NCBI RefSeq assembly: GCF_017874255.1
Contig: NZ_JAGGLD010000001.1
Span: 558,001-622,000, forward strand
From: Paenibacillus shirakamiensis
Lineage (GTDB): Bacteria; Bacillota; Bacilli; Paenibacillales; Paenibacillaceae
Length of the DNA: 64,000 bases
Reading direction: 5' to 3'
The notes below the pieces were generated by a model that did no database searches, was not told the origin of the DNA, and saw nothing but the letters and a program-made list of their open reading frames with translations. Position 1 is the stretch's first letter; the number at the start of each line of letters is the position of its first letter. This document shows, in pieces, positions 25,790 through 35,077 of this stretch. A program made the position numbers and the translations under genes.

Positions 25790-25978
25790 ATGGATAAAAG
25801 AAAAGTGATGGTGGCCTATCAGCGAGGGTTCCTCACACTGCATGAATGCGCCCAAATTCTTGGTGTGGAGGGAAAGCAGGTACATACATTGCTAAAGAAT
25901 GCATCGGATACAGATCGGTTGAGTGTGCATTATGAGGCGACTGTTAATGATGGATCTCTAAGAATTAGCAATACATGA
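25790..25978 (+). CDS. small unknown protein between cheR and aroC
   Basis: 62 residues, with a helix-turn-helix-like middle (RGFLTLHECAQILGVEGKQV), which could be a DNA-binding or protein-binding fold. No family recognised. ATG 25790 follows GGAGGCA, a good ribosome site, and a terminator follows, so it looks like a real monocistronic or last gene. No counterpart in this place in B. subtilis. Confidence 0.55.
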   Translation: MDKRKVMVAYQRGFLTLHECAQILGVEGKQVHTLLKNASDTDRLSVHYEATVNDGSLRISNT

Positions 25979-25987
25979 AAATACATC

Positions 25988-26030
25988 ACGGCGTGTCATT
26001 CTCCCAGTGTGAGAATGTCGCGCCTTTTGT
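25988..26030 (+). terminator. intrinsic terminator before the aro operon
   Basis: GGCGTGTCATTCTC pairs with GAGAATGTCGCGCC with two mismatches, then TTTTGT. Confidence 0.7.
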
Positions 26031-26057
26031 ATGTAATGAGGAAGTAGCTCAGTTTTC

Positions 26058-26086
26058 TTGTCAAAAAGGCTTGACCATACTATAAT
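26058..26086 (+). promoter_or_regulatory. sigma-A promoter of the aroC-aroB-aroH operon
   Basis: TTGTCA (26058-26063), 17-nt spacer, TATAAT (26081-26086), about 60 nt before aroC. Confidence 0.75.
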
Positions 26087-26148
26087 GAGCAAAGAAATTA
26101 TCGGATTTTAGCCTATTACAGTTTAAAAGTTTAAAGGGGGAAAGCATC

Positions 26149-27318
26149 ATGAGTTTACGTTATTTAACGGCAGGAGAGACGCATGGACCGCAACTCACTG
26201 CGATTATAGAAGGATTGCCTAGTAATTTGGAACTTGATTTTGAAGCTTTAAATTTTCAATTGTTACGTCGTCAAAAAGGATATGGCCGGGGACGCCGGAT
26301 GCAAATTGAAAAAGATACGGCCAAGATTGCAGGTGGGGTACGTCATGGATATACGACCGGAGCGCCTGTTGCCCTTATCGTAGAGAACAATGATTGGAAG
26401 CATTGGCAAAATATTATGAATATTGAGCCGATCGAAGGCTCTGATGAAGATAAGCGCCGTGTTCATCGTCCTCGTCCTGGACATGCAGATCTTAACGGAG
26501 GTCTGAAATACAATCTGAAGGACCTACGTAATGTACTGGAGCGTTCAAGTGCAAGAGAAACTGCAATTCGTGTGGCTTGCGGTGCGGTAGCTCGACAATT
26601 GCTAGCTCACTTTGGAGTTAAAATAGGCGGTCAAGTCATTCGTATTGGTGAAATTGAGGCTCCAGCACATCAACTAAGTCTAGATGAGTTAGTGGAAGCG
26701 ACAGAGAAATCTTCTGTTCGTGTAGTTGATGCAGAAACAGAAAAGAAGATGGAAGCCTACATAGATCAAATTAAGCAAGATGGCGACTCCATTGGTGGCA
26801 TTGTGGAATGTATTGTGGAAGGTGTACCCATTGGACTAGGAAGCCATGTGCAATATGATCGAAAATTAGATGGAAGAATAGCGCAAGCAGTAATGTCGAT
26901 CAATGCTTTTAAAGGAGTAGAGATTGGAATCGGATTTGAAGCAGGTACGATCCCAGGTTCACAGGTCCATGATGAAATTCTCTATAGCGAAGAGCATGGT
27001 TACTATCGTGCTAGCAACCGTCTAGGTGGCTTTGAGGGCGGAATGACGAACGGAATGCCTTTAGTAGTGCGCGGCGTAATGAAGCCGATTCCTACACTAT
27101 ATAAGCCCCTTCAAAGCGTGGATATTGATACAAAAGAGCCATTCACTGCGCAAGTAGAACGTTCTGATGCTTGTGCGGTACCTGCAGCAAGTGTTGTTTT
27201 AGAAAGTGTAGTGGCTTGGGAAGTGGCTAAAGCCTTCTTGGAAAAGTTCGGTGGGGATTCCATTCAAGAAATTGAACGCAATGTGGAGAGTTACAAGGCC
27301 CAGTTGGAGAACTACTAA
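26149..27318 (+). CDS. aroC: chorismate synthase
   Basis: 389 residues (called aroF in B. subtilis). It makes chorismate from EPSP using reduced FMN. Signatures: [19 protein letters not shown] at the start, [10 protein letters not shown] in the FMN site, and [13 protein letters not shown] near the end. ATG 26149 follows AAGGGGGAAAG. The last base of its stop overlaps the aroB ATG. It supplies the branch point for trp, tyr and mqnA. Confidence 0.96.
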   Translation: MSLRYLTAGETHGPQLTAIIEGLPSNLELDFEALNFQLLRRQKGYGRGRRMQIEKDTAKIAGGVRHGYTTGAPVALIVENNDWKHWQNIMNIEPIEGSDEDKRRVHRPRPGHADLNGGLKYNLKDLRNVLERSSARETAIRVACGAVARQLLAHFGVKIGGQVIRIGEIEAPAHQLSLDELVEATEKSSVRVVDAETEKKMEAYIDQIKQDGDSIGGIVECIVEGVPIGLGSHVQYDRKLDGRIAQAVMSINAFKGVEIGIGFEAGTIPGSQVHDEILYSEEHGYYRASNRLGGFEGGMTNGMPLVVRGVMKPIPTLYKPLQSVDIDTKEPFTAQVERSDACAVPAASVVLESVVAWEVAKAFLEKFGGDSIQEIERNVESYKAQLENY

Positions 27319-28415
27319 TGAGAACATTAACTGTAGATTTAGGAGAACGATCTTATCCGATTATTATAGGGCGTGGACTGCTGAATACTGCGGCAGAGTA
27401 TTTGTTGCAACAGTCCATTTCGAACCAAAGTTCACTTCTTTTAGTTACGGATGATCAAGTAGCCTCACTACATCTTGCTCCTGTTTTAAAGAGTTTAGAA
27501 GAGGCTGGGTTTAGCGTTACCGTATCGATTGTAAAGTCCGGTGAGCAGTCCAAATCTTTGGCTGTTTTTGAAGAAGTGATGACTAAGGCAATTGAAGCTG
27601 GGCTTGATCGTAACTCAGCAGTTCTTGCTTTAGGTGGAGGCGTAGTAGGAGACCTAGCGGGTTTTGTAGCGGCAACTTATATGCGAGGCATTCGTTTTGT
27701 TCAGCTTCCGACGACGATTTTGGCCCATGATAGTAGCGTTGGGGGAAAAGTTGCCGTGAACCACCCTTTAGCCAAAAATATGATTGGTGCTTTTCATCAA
27801 CCAGAATTAGTCCTGTATGATGTAGATACATTAAAAACCCTTCCTGACCGTGAGGTAAGAGCTGGTTACTCTGAGATGATCAAGCATGGTTTAATCTGGG
27901 ATGCCAGCTTCGCTGCATGGTGTCTTGCCCATGTTACAGAACTTCTCGAACTTCAGCCGGAAGCATTAGCGTATGGTCTTGAACAGGGCTGCGCTGTCAA
28001 GGCAATGGTAGTATCTCAAGATGAACGAGAAAATGGACTGCGTGCAATATTGAATTTGGGGCATACGATCGGCCATGCCATTGAGGCCGTAGCTGGATAT
28101 GGGGAATATGTACACGGGGAAGCGATTGCTATAGGGATGATCGGCTCTGCCCTTATCGCTGTTGCTAGAGGAAGAGATATCCAAGTATATGAGGATACAA
28201 GGCGTCTGCTTAAGGCATTTGGACTACCTGTTTCCCTGTCTCCTCATGTGGATACCGAACAATTAATTGGTGCTTTACTTCATGATAAAAAGTTCAAAAA
28301 TAATAAAATTGTGTTTGTGCTTCCGATAACGGTGGGTCAAGTTGAAATTGTGTCTGATATTAGCTTGGATGAAGTTAGGAATGCTATTGGGCAGTTAAAA
28401 AGGGAGGCAATCTAA
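27318..28415 (+). CDS. aroB: 3-dehydroquinate synthase
   Basis: 365 residues. AroB converts DAHP to 3-dehydroquinate. NAD-binding GGGVVGDLAGFVAATYMRGI, the KVAVNHPLAKN and zinc-ligand LGHTIGHAIE with HGEAIAIGM are all present. It starts on the last base of the aroC stop. It is followed 2 nt later by aroH. A full-length, ordinary enzyme. Confidence 0.95.
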   Translation: MRTLTVDLGERSYPIIIGRGLLNTAAEYLLQQSISNQSSLLLVTDDQVASLHLAPVLKSLEEAGFSVTVSIVKSGEQSKSLAVFEEVMTKAIEAGLDRNSAVLALGGGVVGDLAGFVAATYMRGIRFVQLPTTILAHDSSVGGKVAVNHPLAKNMIGAFHQPELVLYDVDTLKTLPDREVRAGYSEMIKHGLIWDASFAAWCLAHVTELLELQPEALAYGLEQGCAVKAMVVSQDERENGLRAILNLGHTIGHAIEAVAGYGEYVHGEAIAIGMIGSALIAVARGRDIQVYEDTRRLLKAFGLPVSLSPHVDTEQLIGALLHDKKFKNNKIVFVLPITVGQVEIVSDISLDEVRNAIGQLKREAI

Positions 28416-28417
28416 CG

Positions 28418-28792
28418 ATGTATAACCGTGGCATCCGCGGGGCGACTACGGTTCACCGCAACGAAGAGCATGAGATTCTGCAAGAAACAGTTATTTTGCT
28501 AAAAGACATAGTAGATAGAAATGACATTATTCCTGAGGACATCTGTAGCGTATGGATAACGATGACTCAAGATTTGGATGCTACCTTCCCGGCAAGAGCA
28601 ATACGTCAAATGAGTGGATGGGATCTTGTACCTCTCATGTGTTCTACAGAGATTCCGGTCAAAGAGAGCCTACCGCTCTGCATTCGGCTACTTATACAAG
28701 TGAACACCACCAAAAGTCAAAAAGAGATGAAGCATGTATACTTGAATGCAGCAAAAGCACTTCGGCCTGATTTATTAACAGATAGCAAATAA
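28418..28792 (+). CDS. aroH: chorismate mutase, AroH class
   Basis: 124 residues, the trimeric AroH fold. GIRGATTVHRNEEHEI at the start and a C-terminal KHVYLNAAKALRPDL carry the active-site Arg/Glu/Tyr pattern. It makes prephenate for tyrosine and phenylalanine. 2 nt after aroB with GGGAGG upstream. The trp promoter and TRAP leader begin immediately after. Confidence 0.93.
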   Translation: MYNRGIRGATTVHRNEEHEILQETVILLKDIVDRNDIIPEDICSVWITMTQDLDATFPARAIRQMSGWDLVPLMCSTEIPVKESLPLCIRLLIQVNTTKSQKEMKHVYLNAAKALRPDLLTDSK

Positions 28793-28815
28793 ATGGAAAT
28801 AATTCCGCAGATATG

Positions 28816-28845
28816 TTGCTAATGTCCCTAACAATCAGGTATATT
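28816..28845 (+). promoter_or_regulatory. candidate internal promoter of the trp operon
   Basis: TTGCTA (28816-28821), 18-nt spacer, TATATT (28840-28845). Predicted start near 28852 would put the TRAP repeats close to the 5' end of the RNA, as in B. subtilis. Confidence 0.5.
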
Positions 28846-28864
28846 AGTATAAAGTAAGATGTAA

Positions 28865-28907
28865 TAGCAGAGCAGAGTAGAGCTGAGATGAGCAGAGATG
28901 AGCTGAG
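28865..28907 (+). promoter_or_regulatory. TRAP-binding site in the trp leader (nine U/GAG triplets)
   Basis: TAG at 28865, then GAG at 28870, 28875, 28880, 28885, 28890, 28895, 28900 and 28905: nine triplets at an exact 5-nt period (2-nt spacers), with one further GAG at 28924. Two-nucleotide spacing is the preferred TRAP geometry. B. subtilis has eleven less regular triplets. mtrB in this window supplies the protein. Confidence 0.93.
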
Positions 28908-29042
28908 CGCATGACCATAAGATGAGCAATCCATGCAGACCTGGTTGTAGAAGAGGTATGATGGATTGTACGACCAACCCGGAATCTAGGACTCTAGGGA
29001 TCATGTTATGGTTGCCCGTTTATTTAACTGTACTGTCTAACC

Positions 29043-29070
29043 AGCCTCTACTTCGGTAGAGGCTTTTTTT
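29043..29070 (+). terminator. trp attenuator terminator
   Basis: AGCCTCTAC, loop TTCG, GTAGAGGCT with T7 (29064-29070). The 5' arm can instead pair with AGTAGAGCT (28876-28884), inside the TRAP site, with one bulged C. TRAP binding would mask that partner and favour termination. Confidence 0.9.
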
Positions 29071-29129
29071 GTATAGAATTTTGGCACTAGACTGCTCCTT
29101 AACTCGAATAAAAAAGGAGAGAAGGCAAG

Positions 29130-30518
29130 ATGACAACCCCTAACCTGCATGAAGTAATCTCTATGGCACGAGATTATAATCTTATTCCAATAGTAAGGCC
29201 CCTACTCGCAGACATGGATACACCTATTCGAATCTTCCAACATTTTGCAGAGCGAGATCATGCATTTCTGTTAGAAAGTTTAGATGAGGGGAGTCACGCA
29301 ACTCGCTATGCTTTTATTGGAATACATCCTTTTCTAATACTTACTGCTAAGCATGGGGAAATCACTTTAGATCAAGAAGGCAAACAGTCCAGATTGAAGG
29401 GTGGACCTATTGAAGAACTTAAGGCAGCCCTTCGTCAGTATCGTAGTCCAGCCATTACTGGTTTTCCTCCTTTTACTGGAGGTGCGGTCGGATTTTTAGG
29501 ATATGATCTTCTTCAATATTATGACGAAGTACCACCTCATGCCTTGGATGATCTGCAAATGAAAGATATACAATTCATGTTCTACGATCAGGTAATTGTA
29601 TTCGACCATGTACAGCAGCAGATTTTACTCGTAGCTAACTTACATGTCACTCCAAGTGCTTTACATGCAGAAATTGAAGCCAGCTATCATGAGGTACTGC
29701 AGAAGTTAGATGCGATGGAAAGAGCGTTAAGCGAACAGAGAATACAACGGAGTTTGGAGTATAGAACTGTTCCTGATGACGAAGATTTGGGTGATATTTC
29801 ATCTAACATAACTAGGGCGCACTATATTAATAATGTGAGGCATGCCCAAGAACATATACGCATGGGAGATATCTCCCAAGTCGTGCTTTCTCAAAGGTTC
29901 TATAGAGAAACGGAAGTTTCGGCTTTTGAGGTATATCGAGTACTCCGCAGCTTGAGACCATCCTCATATATGTATTACTTGAAGGTGGAGGGGGATGTAA
30001 TCATAGGTTCGTCACCTGAGTCTTATGTTGAGTTCCATCCCAATCAAGTACAGACGCATACTTTTCATGAAAAGGGCTCAGACGACAGGTCTCAGTTGTC
30101 AGATAATTTAAAAGAGAGGCACGAGGATGAAGTATTCTTCGAAAAGCTCATATCTTGTCTGCCAGCAGAGGCTGTATCAGGAAAACCTAGAATACGAGCT
30201 ATTAAAATCATTGCAGAATTAGAGAACGAAAGTAGGGGACTGTACGCAGGGGCTGTCGGTTATTTGGGTTTCTCCGGACATATGGAGGCTTCCATTTCAA
30301 GTTCGACGTTGGTGTTCAGAAATGGAAAGGCATATGTTCAGACGGGAGCTCTTGTTACCAAAGATACGGTGCCAGAGGTAGCTTTTACAGAAAGTTTAAC
30401 TAAAGCTAAAGTTCTACTTCAGGCAATTCAAACGGCAGAACAGATGTATCCTGTTCCTCACATCATGACTAACGAAGGCGTTATTAATCAAGATTATCTA
30501 TTTCATTATGTACCGTAA
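29130..30518 (+). CDS. trpE: anthranilate synthase component I homologue with degenerate active site
   Basis: 462 residues; the usual length is about 500-515. The first ~285 residues look like a normal TrpE, including the tryptophan-site LLES (47-50), FTGGAVGFLGYDLLQYY and GDISQVVLSQRF. After GSSPES the chorismate motifs are lost: PIAGTRPRG reads HTFHEKGSD, and about 65 residues including KERAEH, DLGRND and YSHVMH are missing. AGTVSGAPK reads AEAVSGKPR; ITIRT reads SISSST; QAGAGIV reads QTGALVT. The frame remains open and the C-terminal INQDYLFHY is kept. Anthranilate synthesis is therefore doubtful. ATG 29130 follows AAAGGAGAG. Confidence 0.85.
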   Translation: MTTPNLHEVISMARDYNLIPIVRPLLADMDTPIRIFQHFAERDHAFLLESLDEGSHATRYAFIGIHPFLILTAKHGEITLDQEGKQSRLKGGPIEELKAALRQYRSPAITGFPPFTGGAVGFLGYDLLQYYDEVPPHALDDLQMKDIQFMFYDQVIVFDHVQQQILLVANLHVTPSALHAEIEASYHEVLQKLDAMERALSEQRIQRSLEYRTVPDDEDLGDISSNITRAHYINNVRHAQEHIRMGDISQVVLSQRFYRETEVSAFEVYRVLRSLRPSSYMYYLKVEGDVIIGSSPESYVEFHPNQVQTHTFHEKGSDDRSQLSDNLKERHEDEVFFEKLISCLPAEAVSGKPRIRAIKIIAELENESRGLYAGAVGYLGFSGHMEASISSSTLVFRNGKAYVQTGALVTKDTVPEVAFTESLTKAKVLLQAIQTAEQMYPVPHIMTNEGVINQDYLFHYVP

Positions 30519-30544
30519 AATACAAGATCAGGAGGAAAAAGCAC

Positions 30545-31588
30545 ATGAGCGGAGGGCATGACTTACTACAATATGGATTATCGCGCGTTATTTCAGGTCA
30601 ACACTTAAGCCGAGAAGAGTCGCGCGGAATTATGGAGATTATTATGGGAGGGACCGCTACACCTTCACAAATTGGAGGACTCTTGGCTGCCCTTCGGATG
30701 AAGGGGGAGACCGTGGAGGAAATAGCTGGTTTTGCCGAGGCTATGCGAGGTCAAGGGAACAGACTTCGTACTGAATCAAAGCAATTGCTGGACACTTGCG
30801 GAACAGGGGGATCAGGCATCCATAAATTTAATATCTCCACTACCTCTGCTATTGTAGCTTCTTCACTTTCCGTTCGTGTAGCTAAACATGGGAATCGTTC
30901 TGCATCAGGACGTGCAGGAAGCGCTGATGTACTCGAACAATTAGGTGTAAATATCCATCTTACAGCAGAACAAGCAGAAAAATGTCTTGACGAAATTGGC
31001 ATATGCTTTCTGTTTGCCCAACTATATCATCCCTCTATGAAGCATGCAGCTGCGCCTCGCAGAGAGCTTGGAATTCGCACTGTTTTCAATATGTTAGGTC
31101 CTTTAACGAATCCGGCAGGTGCAGATCGACAAGTGCTAGGACTCTATGACGGTAGCCGTACTGCGGTGATAGCAGAAGTATTAAGAGAGTTAGGTTCTAA
31201 GCGGGCGCTTGTGGTGACAAGCGAAGAAGGTTTAGATGAGATCAGCATTTCTTCAACTACAAAAGTATCCGAATTAAAAGATGGTCAAGTAGTCACTTAT
31301 GATCTTCATCCGACAGACTTGGGATTAACCCTTTATCCGATTGATGATGTGATTGGTGGAGATGCTGCTCAGAACGCAGGTATCATAAGGAATATTTTAC
31401 AGGGCCAAAAAGGTCCTTATCGTGATGTAGTACTTGCGAATACGGGTGCATGTATTTACGTTTCTGGGCTTGCCGAGAGTATTCGGGAAGGAGTCATCAT
31501 GGCAGCAGAAGCTATTGATTCCGGCAAAGCGCAGATGAAACTTGAACAACTTATACAGACAACGGGGGAAATTAACTATGTATCTTGA
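30545..31588 (+). CDS. trpD: anthranilate phosphoribosyltransferase
   Basis: 347 residues. It adds phosphoribose from PRPP to anthranilate. The N-terminal helical domain and PRPP site are present: CGTGGSGIHKFNIST (the common form is GTGGDG), VAKHGNRSASGRAGSADVLE, and LDEIS for metal binding. These differences look like lineage variants because the rest is intact. ATG 30545 follows AGGAGG. The stop overlaps trpC by 11 nt. Confidence 0.92.
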   Translation: MSGGHDLLQYGLSRVISGQHLSREESRGIMEIIMGGTATPSQIGGLLAALRMKGETVEEIAGFAEAMRGQGNRLRTESKQLLDTCGTGGSGIHKFNISTTSAIVASSLSVRVAKHGNRSASGRAGSADVLEQLGVNIHLTAEQAEKCLDEIGICFLFAQLYHPSMKHAAAPRRELGIRTVFNMLGPLTNPAGADRQVLGLYDGSRTAVIAEVLRELGSKRALVVTSEEGLDEISISSTTKVSELKDGQVVTYDLHPTDLGLTLYPIDDVIGGDAAQNAGIIRNILQGQKGPYRDVVLANTGACIYVSGLAESIREGVIMAAEAIDSGKAQMKLEQLIQTTGEINYVS

Positions 31589-32384
31589 TCGTATTGTTGC
31601 TACAAAAAAAGAGGAAGTAGCGATTCTTTCAGCTCATTATAACCTCAAGGATATAGAAAAGTCCCTAAAGACTCTCCCTGCTACGAAGGGATTTCATGAT
31701 GCACTAACAAGTCGGCGTAAAAGAGACATCGGTCTCATCGCAGAAGTGAAAAAAGCATCGCCCTCTAAAGGATTAATTCGAGCAGATTTTGAACCAGTGA
31801 AGATTGCAGAGACCTATGCCAGTGCGCAGGCTGATTGTATTTCCGTGTTGACGGACCAGACCTACTTCCAAGGACATGCCAAATTCTTGCAAGATATACG
31901 GCAAGCAGTCCATGTACCCTTACTTCGAAAAGATTTTATTATTGATGAACTACAGATCTACGAAGCGCGTATCCTTGGAGCAGATGCCATCTTACTCATT
32001 GCTGCTATTTTAAATGATGAGCAGTTGAGAACTTATGAGAAGCTTGCTAATAGTCTAAGTATGGATGTATTAGTCGAAGTTCATGATCATGAAGAATTGG
32101 AGCGTGTACTAACGATTGGAGAGTCCAAGTTAATTGGAGTGAATAATCGTAATTTGCGTACATTTGAGACATCGCTTAGCACTACGGAAGAGTTATCAAA
32201 ACTTATCCCGGAAGGGATAACGTTAATTAGCGAAAGCGGAATATCCACACGTGAAGAATTATCTTTTCTAAAAAAATGCGGAGCTCAGGGCGTTTTAATC
32301 GGGGAGACTTTTATGCGCCACACCGATGTCGGTCTAGCTGTTACCGAGCTCATGGATGCAGCGTTATCGCAGGCGGAGTATTAG
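31578..32384 (+). CDS. trpC: indole-3-glycerol phosphate synthase
   Basis: 268 residues, TIM barrel. IAEVKKASPSKG, LLRKDFIID and GVNNRNLRTF are the catalytic loops of TrpC. ATG 31578 (MYLDRIVATKKEEV) is preferred with GGGGGAA upstream; the frame is open to 31542 but that part matches nothing. It overlaps trpD by 11 nt and is followed by trpF after 1 nt. Full length. Confidence 0.94.
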   Translation: MYLDRIVATKKEEVAILSAHYNLKDIEKSLKTLPATKGFHDALTSRRKRDIGLIAEVKKASPSKGLIRADFEPVKIAETYASAQADCISVLTDQTYFQGHAKFLQDIRQAVHVPLLRKDFIIDELQIYEARILGADAILLIAAILNDEQLRTYEKLANSLSMDVLVEVHDHEELERVLTIGESKLIGVNNRNLRTFETSLSTTEELSKLIPEGITLISESGISTREELSFLKKCGAQGVLIGETFMRHTDVGLAVTELMDAALSQAEY

Positions 32385-32385
32385 C

Positions 32386-33051
32386 ATGAGTCTCCAAACT
32401 ACCGTAAAAATCTGTGGACTTCAGTCCGTTGAAGTGCTAAAATCTATGATAAACTTACCCGTCGATCACATTGGCCTCGTCTTCGCTCCAAGCAAGCGAA
32501 AGATTACGGCACAAACAGCTGCATTACTCATTGAAGTCCTAAATCAATGGACAACCCAATCTAGACCGAGAAGTGTTGGCGTATTCGTCAATCCTTCTTT
32601 AAATGAGCTGAGAGAAGTTTTAGTTGTAGCCAAACTTGATATCATTCAGTTGCATGGTCAAGAAAGTCCCGAGTTCTGTCAACAGATTCGATCTGAATTT
32701 AATATAGAAGTATACAAAGCATGCTCTATTCATAGTCAAGGACTGAATGTGGGCTATGAGTTAGAATCGTACCGGGGAACCATCGACGGAATGTTGCTGG
32801 ATACCTATGATCCATTGTATGGCGGCGGATCAGGAGAGACATTCGATTGGACACGAATTGAGAGTGTACAGAAGTGGACCAACCAAGTGGGAATTCCGCT
32901 TATCATAGCTGGTGGCCTTCACCCTGATAACGTTCAAGATCTGCTATATGCTTATCATCCGGACGGCGTAGATGTATCAAGCGGAGTAGAGACAGATGGG
33001 CTGAAGGATGTAATCAAAATTATGGCTTTTGTTGAAAGGGTGAAGAACTAG
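32386..33051 (+). CDS. trpF: phosphoribosylanthranilate isomerase
   Basis: 221 residues, TIM barrel: VKICGLQS at the start with catalytic Cys, and DTYDPLYGGGSGETFDW with the catalytic Asp and phosphate loop. ATG 32386 starts just after the trpC stop; the ribosome site lies in the trpC end (GGCGGAG). Its stop abuts the trpB ATG. Confidence 0.94.
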   Translation: MSLQTTVKICGLQSVEVLKSMINLPVDHIGLVFAPSKRKITAQTAALLIEVLNQWTTQSRPRSVGVFVNPSLNELREVLVVAKLDIIQLHGQESPEFCQQIRSEFNIEVYKACSIHSQGLNVGYELESYRGTIDGMLLDTYDPLYGGGSGETFDWTRIESVQKWTNQVGIPLIIAGGLHPDNVQDLLYAYHPDGVDVSSGVETDGLKDVIKIMAFVERVKN

Positions 33052-34248
33052 ATGGCACAAGTACCTGATGAGAATGGACGTTTTGGAGATTTTGGAGGTC
33101 GTTATGTTCCGGAGACCTTGATGAATGCGTTATTAGAACTGGAACAAGCATACAAATATTATGCTGACGACCCAGAATTTCAACAAGAAATTGACTATTT
33201 GTTACAACAATATTCAGGGAGAGAGACACCCCTGTTTTTTGCTGAGCGGCTTACTGCGTATTTAGGCGGAGCTAAAATTTATCTCAAGCGTGAAGATCTT
33301 AACCATACAGGTGCACACAAAATTAACAATGCAATTGGTCAAGGTATTTTAGCCAAACGGATGGGAAAGAAAAAAGTGATTGCTGAGACAGGGGCAGGTC
33401 AGCATGGGGTGGCCTCAGCGACCGTTGCTGCACTACTTGGGCTTGAATGTAAAGTGTTCATGGGAGAAGAGGACATGAAGCGCCAACAGTTAAATGTGTT
33501 CCGTATGCGTCTGTTAGGTGCGGAGGTCATTCCTGTAACTTCAGGTACAAGAACGCTAAAAGATGCTTGCAACGAAACGCTAAGATATTGGGTTAGTCAT
33601 GTGCAAGATACATTTTACATTTTAGGATCAGCTACGGGTCCTCATCCTTATCCACTTATGGTTCGGAACTTTCAACGGATTATTGGGGATGAGACCCGCC
33701 GTCAGATTCTAGCCGCCGAACAGCGCCTACCCGATCTAATTGTTGCTGCGGTTGGCGGGGGGAGCAATGCAATTGGTATGTTCTATCCTTTTGTAGAAGA
33801 TACGGCGGTGAAGTTACTTGGTGTTGAAGCGGCCGGCCGAGGAGTAGAGACCGAATTCCATGCGGCTACGATGACAAAGGGAACAAAGGGAGTCTTTCAG
33901 GGTTCACTTAGCTATCTATTGCAGGATGCTTTTGGGCAAGTGCTACCCGCTCATTCCATCTCGGCAGGTTTGGATTATCCGGGGATTGGGCCCGAGCATT
34001 CCTACTTAAAAGATATTGAACGGGCTAGATATGCACCCATTACGGATCAAGAAGCATTGGATGCTCTGCAACTGTTAAGTCAACAAGAGGGAATTATCCC
34101 AGCCTTGGAATCCGCACATGCAGTTGCTCAAGTTATTAAGGAAGCACCTAGCCTACCAAAGGATCACATTATTGTCATTTGCCTTTCTGGGCGCGGAGAC
34201 AAGGATGTAGAATCGATTATGACCTACCTTGGAGGTGAGGGATTATGA
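33052..34248 (+). CDS. trpB: tryptophan synthase beta chain
   Basis: 398 residues. PLP Lys in [13 protein letters not shown], the AETGAGQHG substrate loop, [10 protein letters not shown] phosphate site and a C-terminal CLSGRGDKD. It condenses indole with serine. ATG follows directly on trpF and overlaps trpA by 4 nt. Intact. Confidence 0.97.
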   Translation: MAQVPDENGRFGDFGGRYVPETLMNALLELEQAYKYYADDPEFQQEIDYLLQQYSGRETPLFFAERLTAYLGGAKIYLKREDLNHTGAHKINNAIGQGILAKRMGKKKVIAETGAGQHGVASATVAALLGLECKVFMGEEDMKRQQLNVFRMRLLGAEVIPVTSGTRTLKDACNETLRYWVSHVQDTFYILGSATGPHPYPLMVRNFQRIIGDETRRQILAAEQRLPDLIVAAVGGGSNAIGMFYPFVEDTAVKLLGVEAAGRGVETEFHAATMTKGTKGVFQGSLSYLLQDAFGQVLPAHSISAGLDYPGIGPEHSYLKDIERARYAPITDQEALDALQLLSQQEGIIPALESAHAVAQVIKEAPSLPKDHIIVICLSGRGDKDVESIMTYLGGEGL

Positions 34249-35051
34249 ATTTGATTGATATCAAATTCAAGGAGCTGCGGGAGAACAATGCTACCGGTTT
34301 AATTCCTTTCATAACGGTAGGTGATCCAGATCTTGATACGACGCTTGATTTAATTATAGCTATGGAACAAGCAGGCGCCGATATTTTAGAGCTGGGCGTG
34401 CCATATTCCGATCCTCTAGCGGATGGTCCTGTCATTCAGAGAGCTTCTGAACGAGCTTTAGCTGGTTCAATTACAATTCAGAGCTGCATTCAAATTGCTT
34501 CAAAAGCAAGACAACGCGGTGTGAAGATGCCTTTCGTATTGTTCACTTATTACAATCCTGTACTTCAAACAGGAATCGAATCATTTTTTACTCAGCTTAA
34601 AGAGAACGGAATTAGTGGTGTAATTATTCCTGATCTTCCTATTGAAGAATCAAGTGAAGTATTGAAGCTAGCGGATGCATCAAATATCTATCTTATCCCT
34701 CTAGTGGCTCCAACGTCGAACGAGCGAATAACCAGAATCTTGGCAAATGCACGTGGATTTATTTATTGTGTCTCTTCCCTCGGGGTGACAGGGGAGAGAG
34801 CTTCTTTCCATCAGGGAGTAGAGCAGTTTATACTAGATGTGAAATCACAGACAGAATTACCAGTCGCTGTAGGATTTGGCATCTCGAGTAGGGAGCAAGT
34901 ACAGCATTTCTCTGGGATTTGTGATGGCGTTGTAGTGGGCAGTGCAATTGTACGCAAGATTGAGGATTCGATTCCTTATCTTCAAAATGAAGTGAATCGT
35001 GCAGAGGGTCTCTTGCAAATTCGAGAGTTTGTGGCACAATTAAAAGATTAA
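34245..35051 (+). CDS. trpA: tryptophan synthase alpha chain
   Basis: 268 residues. [17 protein letters not shown] with catalytic Glu and Asp, and [10 protein letters not shown] phosphate loop. It releases indole to TrpB. Starts in an ATGA overlap with trpB, preceded by GGAGGTGAGG. Complete. Confidence 0.96.
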   Translation: MNLIDIKFKELRENNATGLIPFITVGDPDLDTTLDLIIAMEQAGADILELGVPYSDPLADGPVIQRASERALAGSITIQSCIQIASKARQRGVKMPFVLFTYYNPVLQTGIESFFTQLKENGISGVIIPDLPIEESSEVLKLADASNIYLIPLVAPTSNERITRILANARGFIYCVSSLGVTGERASFHQGVEQFILDVKSQTELPVAVGFGISSREQVQHFSGICDGVVVGSAIVRKIEDSIPYLQNEVNRAEGLLQIREFVAQLKD

Positions 35052-35077
35052 TCTGCATAAAAGAAAGGAAGATTTAA

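Noticed and set aside
28776..28860. Another T-box for the trp operon
   Set aside because: No GGGTGGNACC core on either strand; TRAP repeats explain the leader.
28865..28907. Short tandem repeat or CRISPR-like array
   Set aside because: The 5-nt U/GAG period is the TRAP-binding pattern in the trpE leader.
30040..30190. Simple frameshift as the cause of the trpE divergence
   Set aside because: The other two frames are stopped or unrelated across the region; the motifs are lost by in-frame deletion and substitution.
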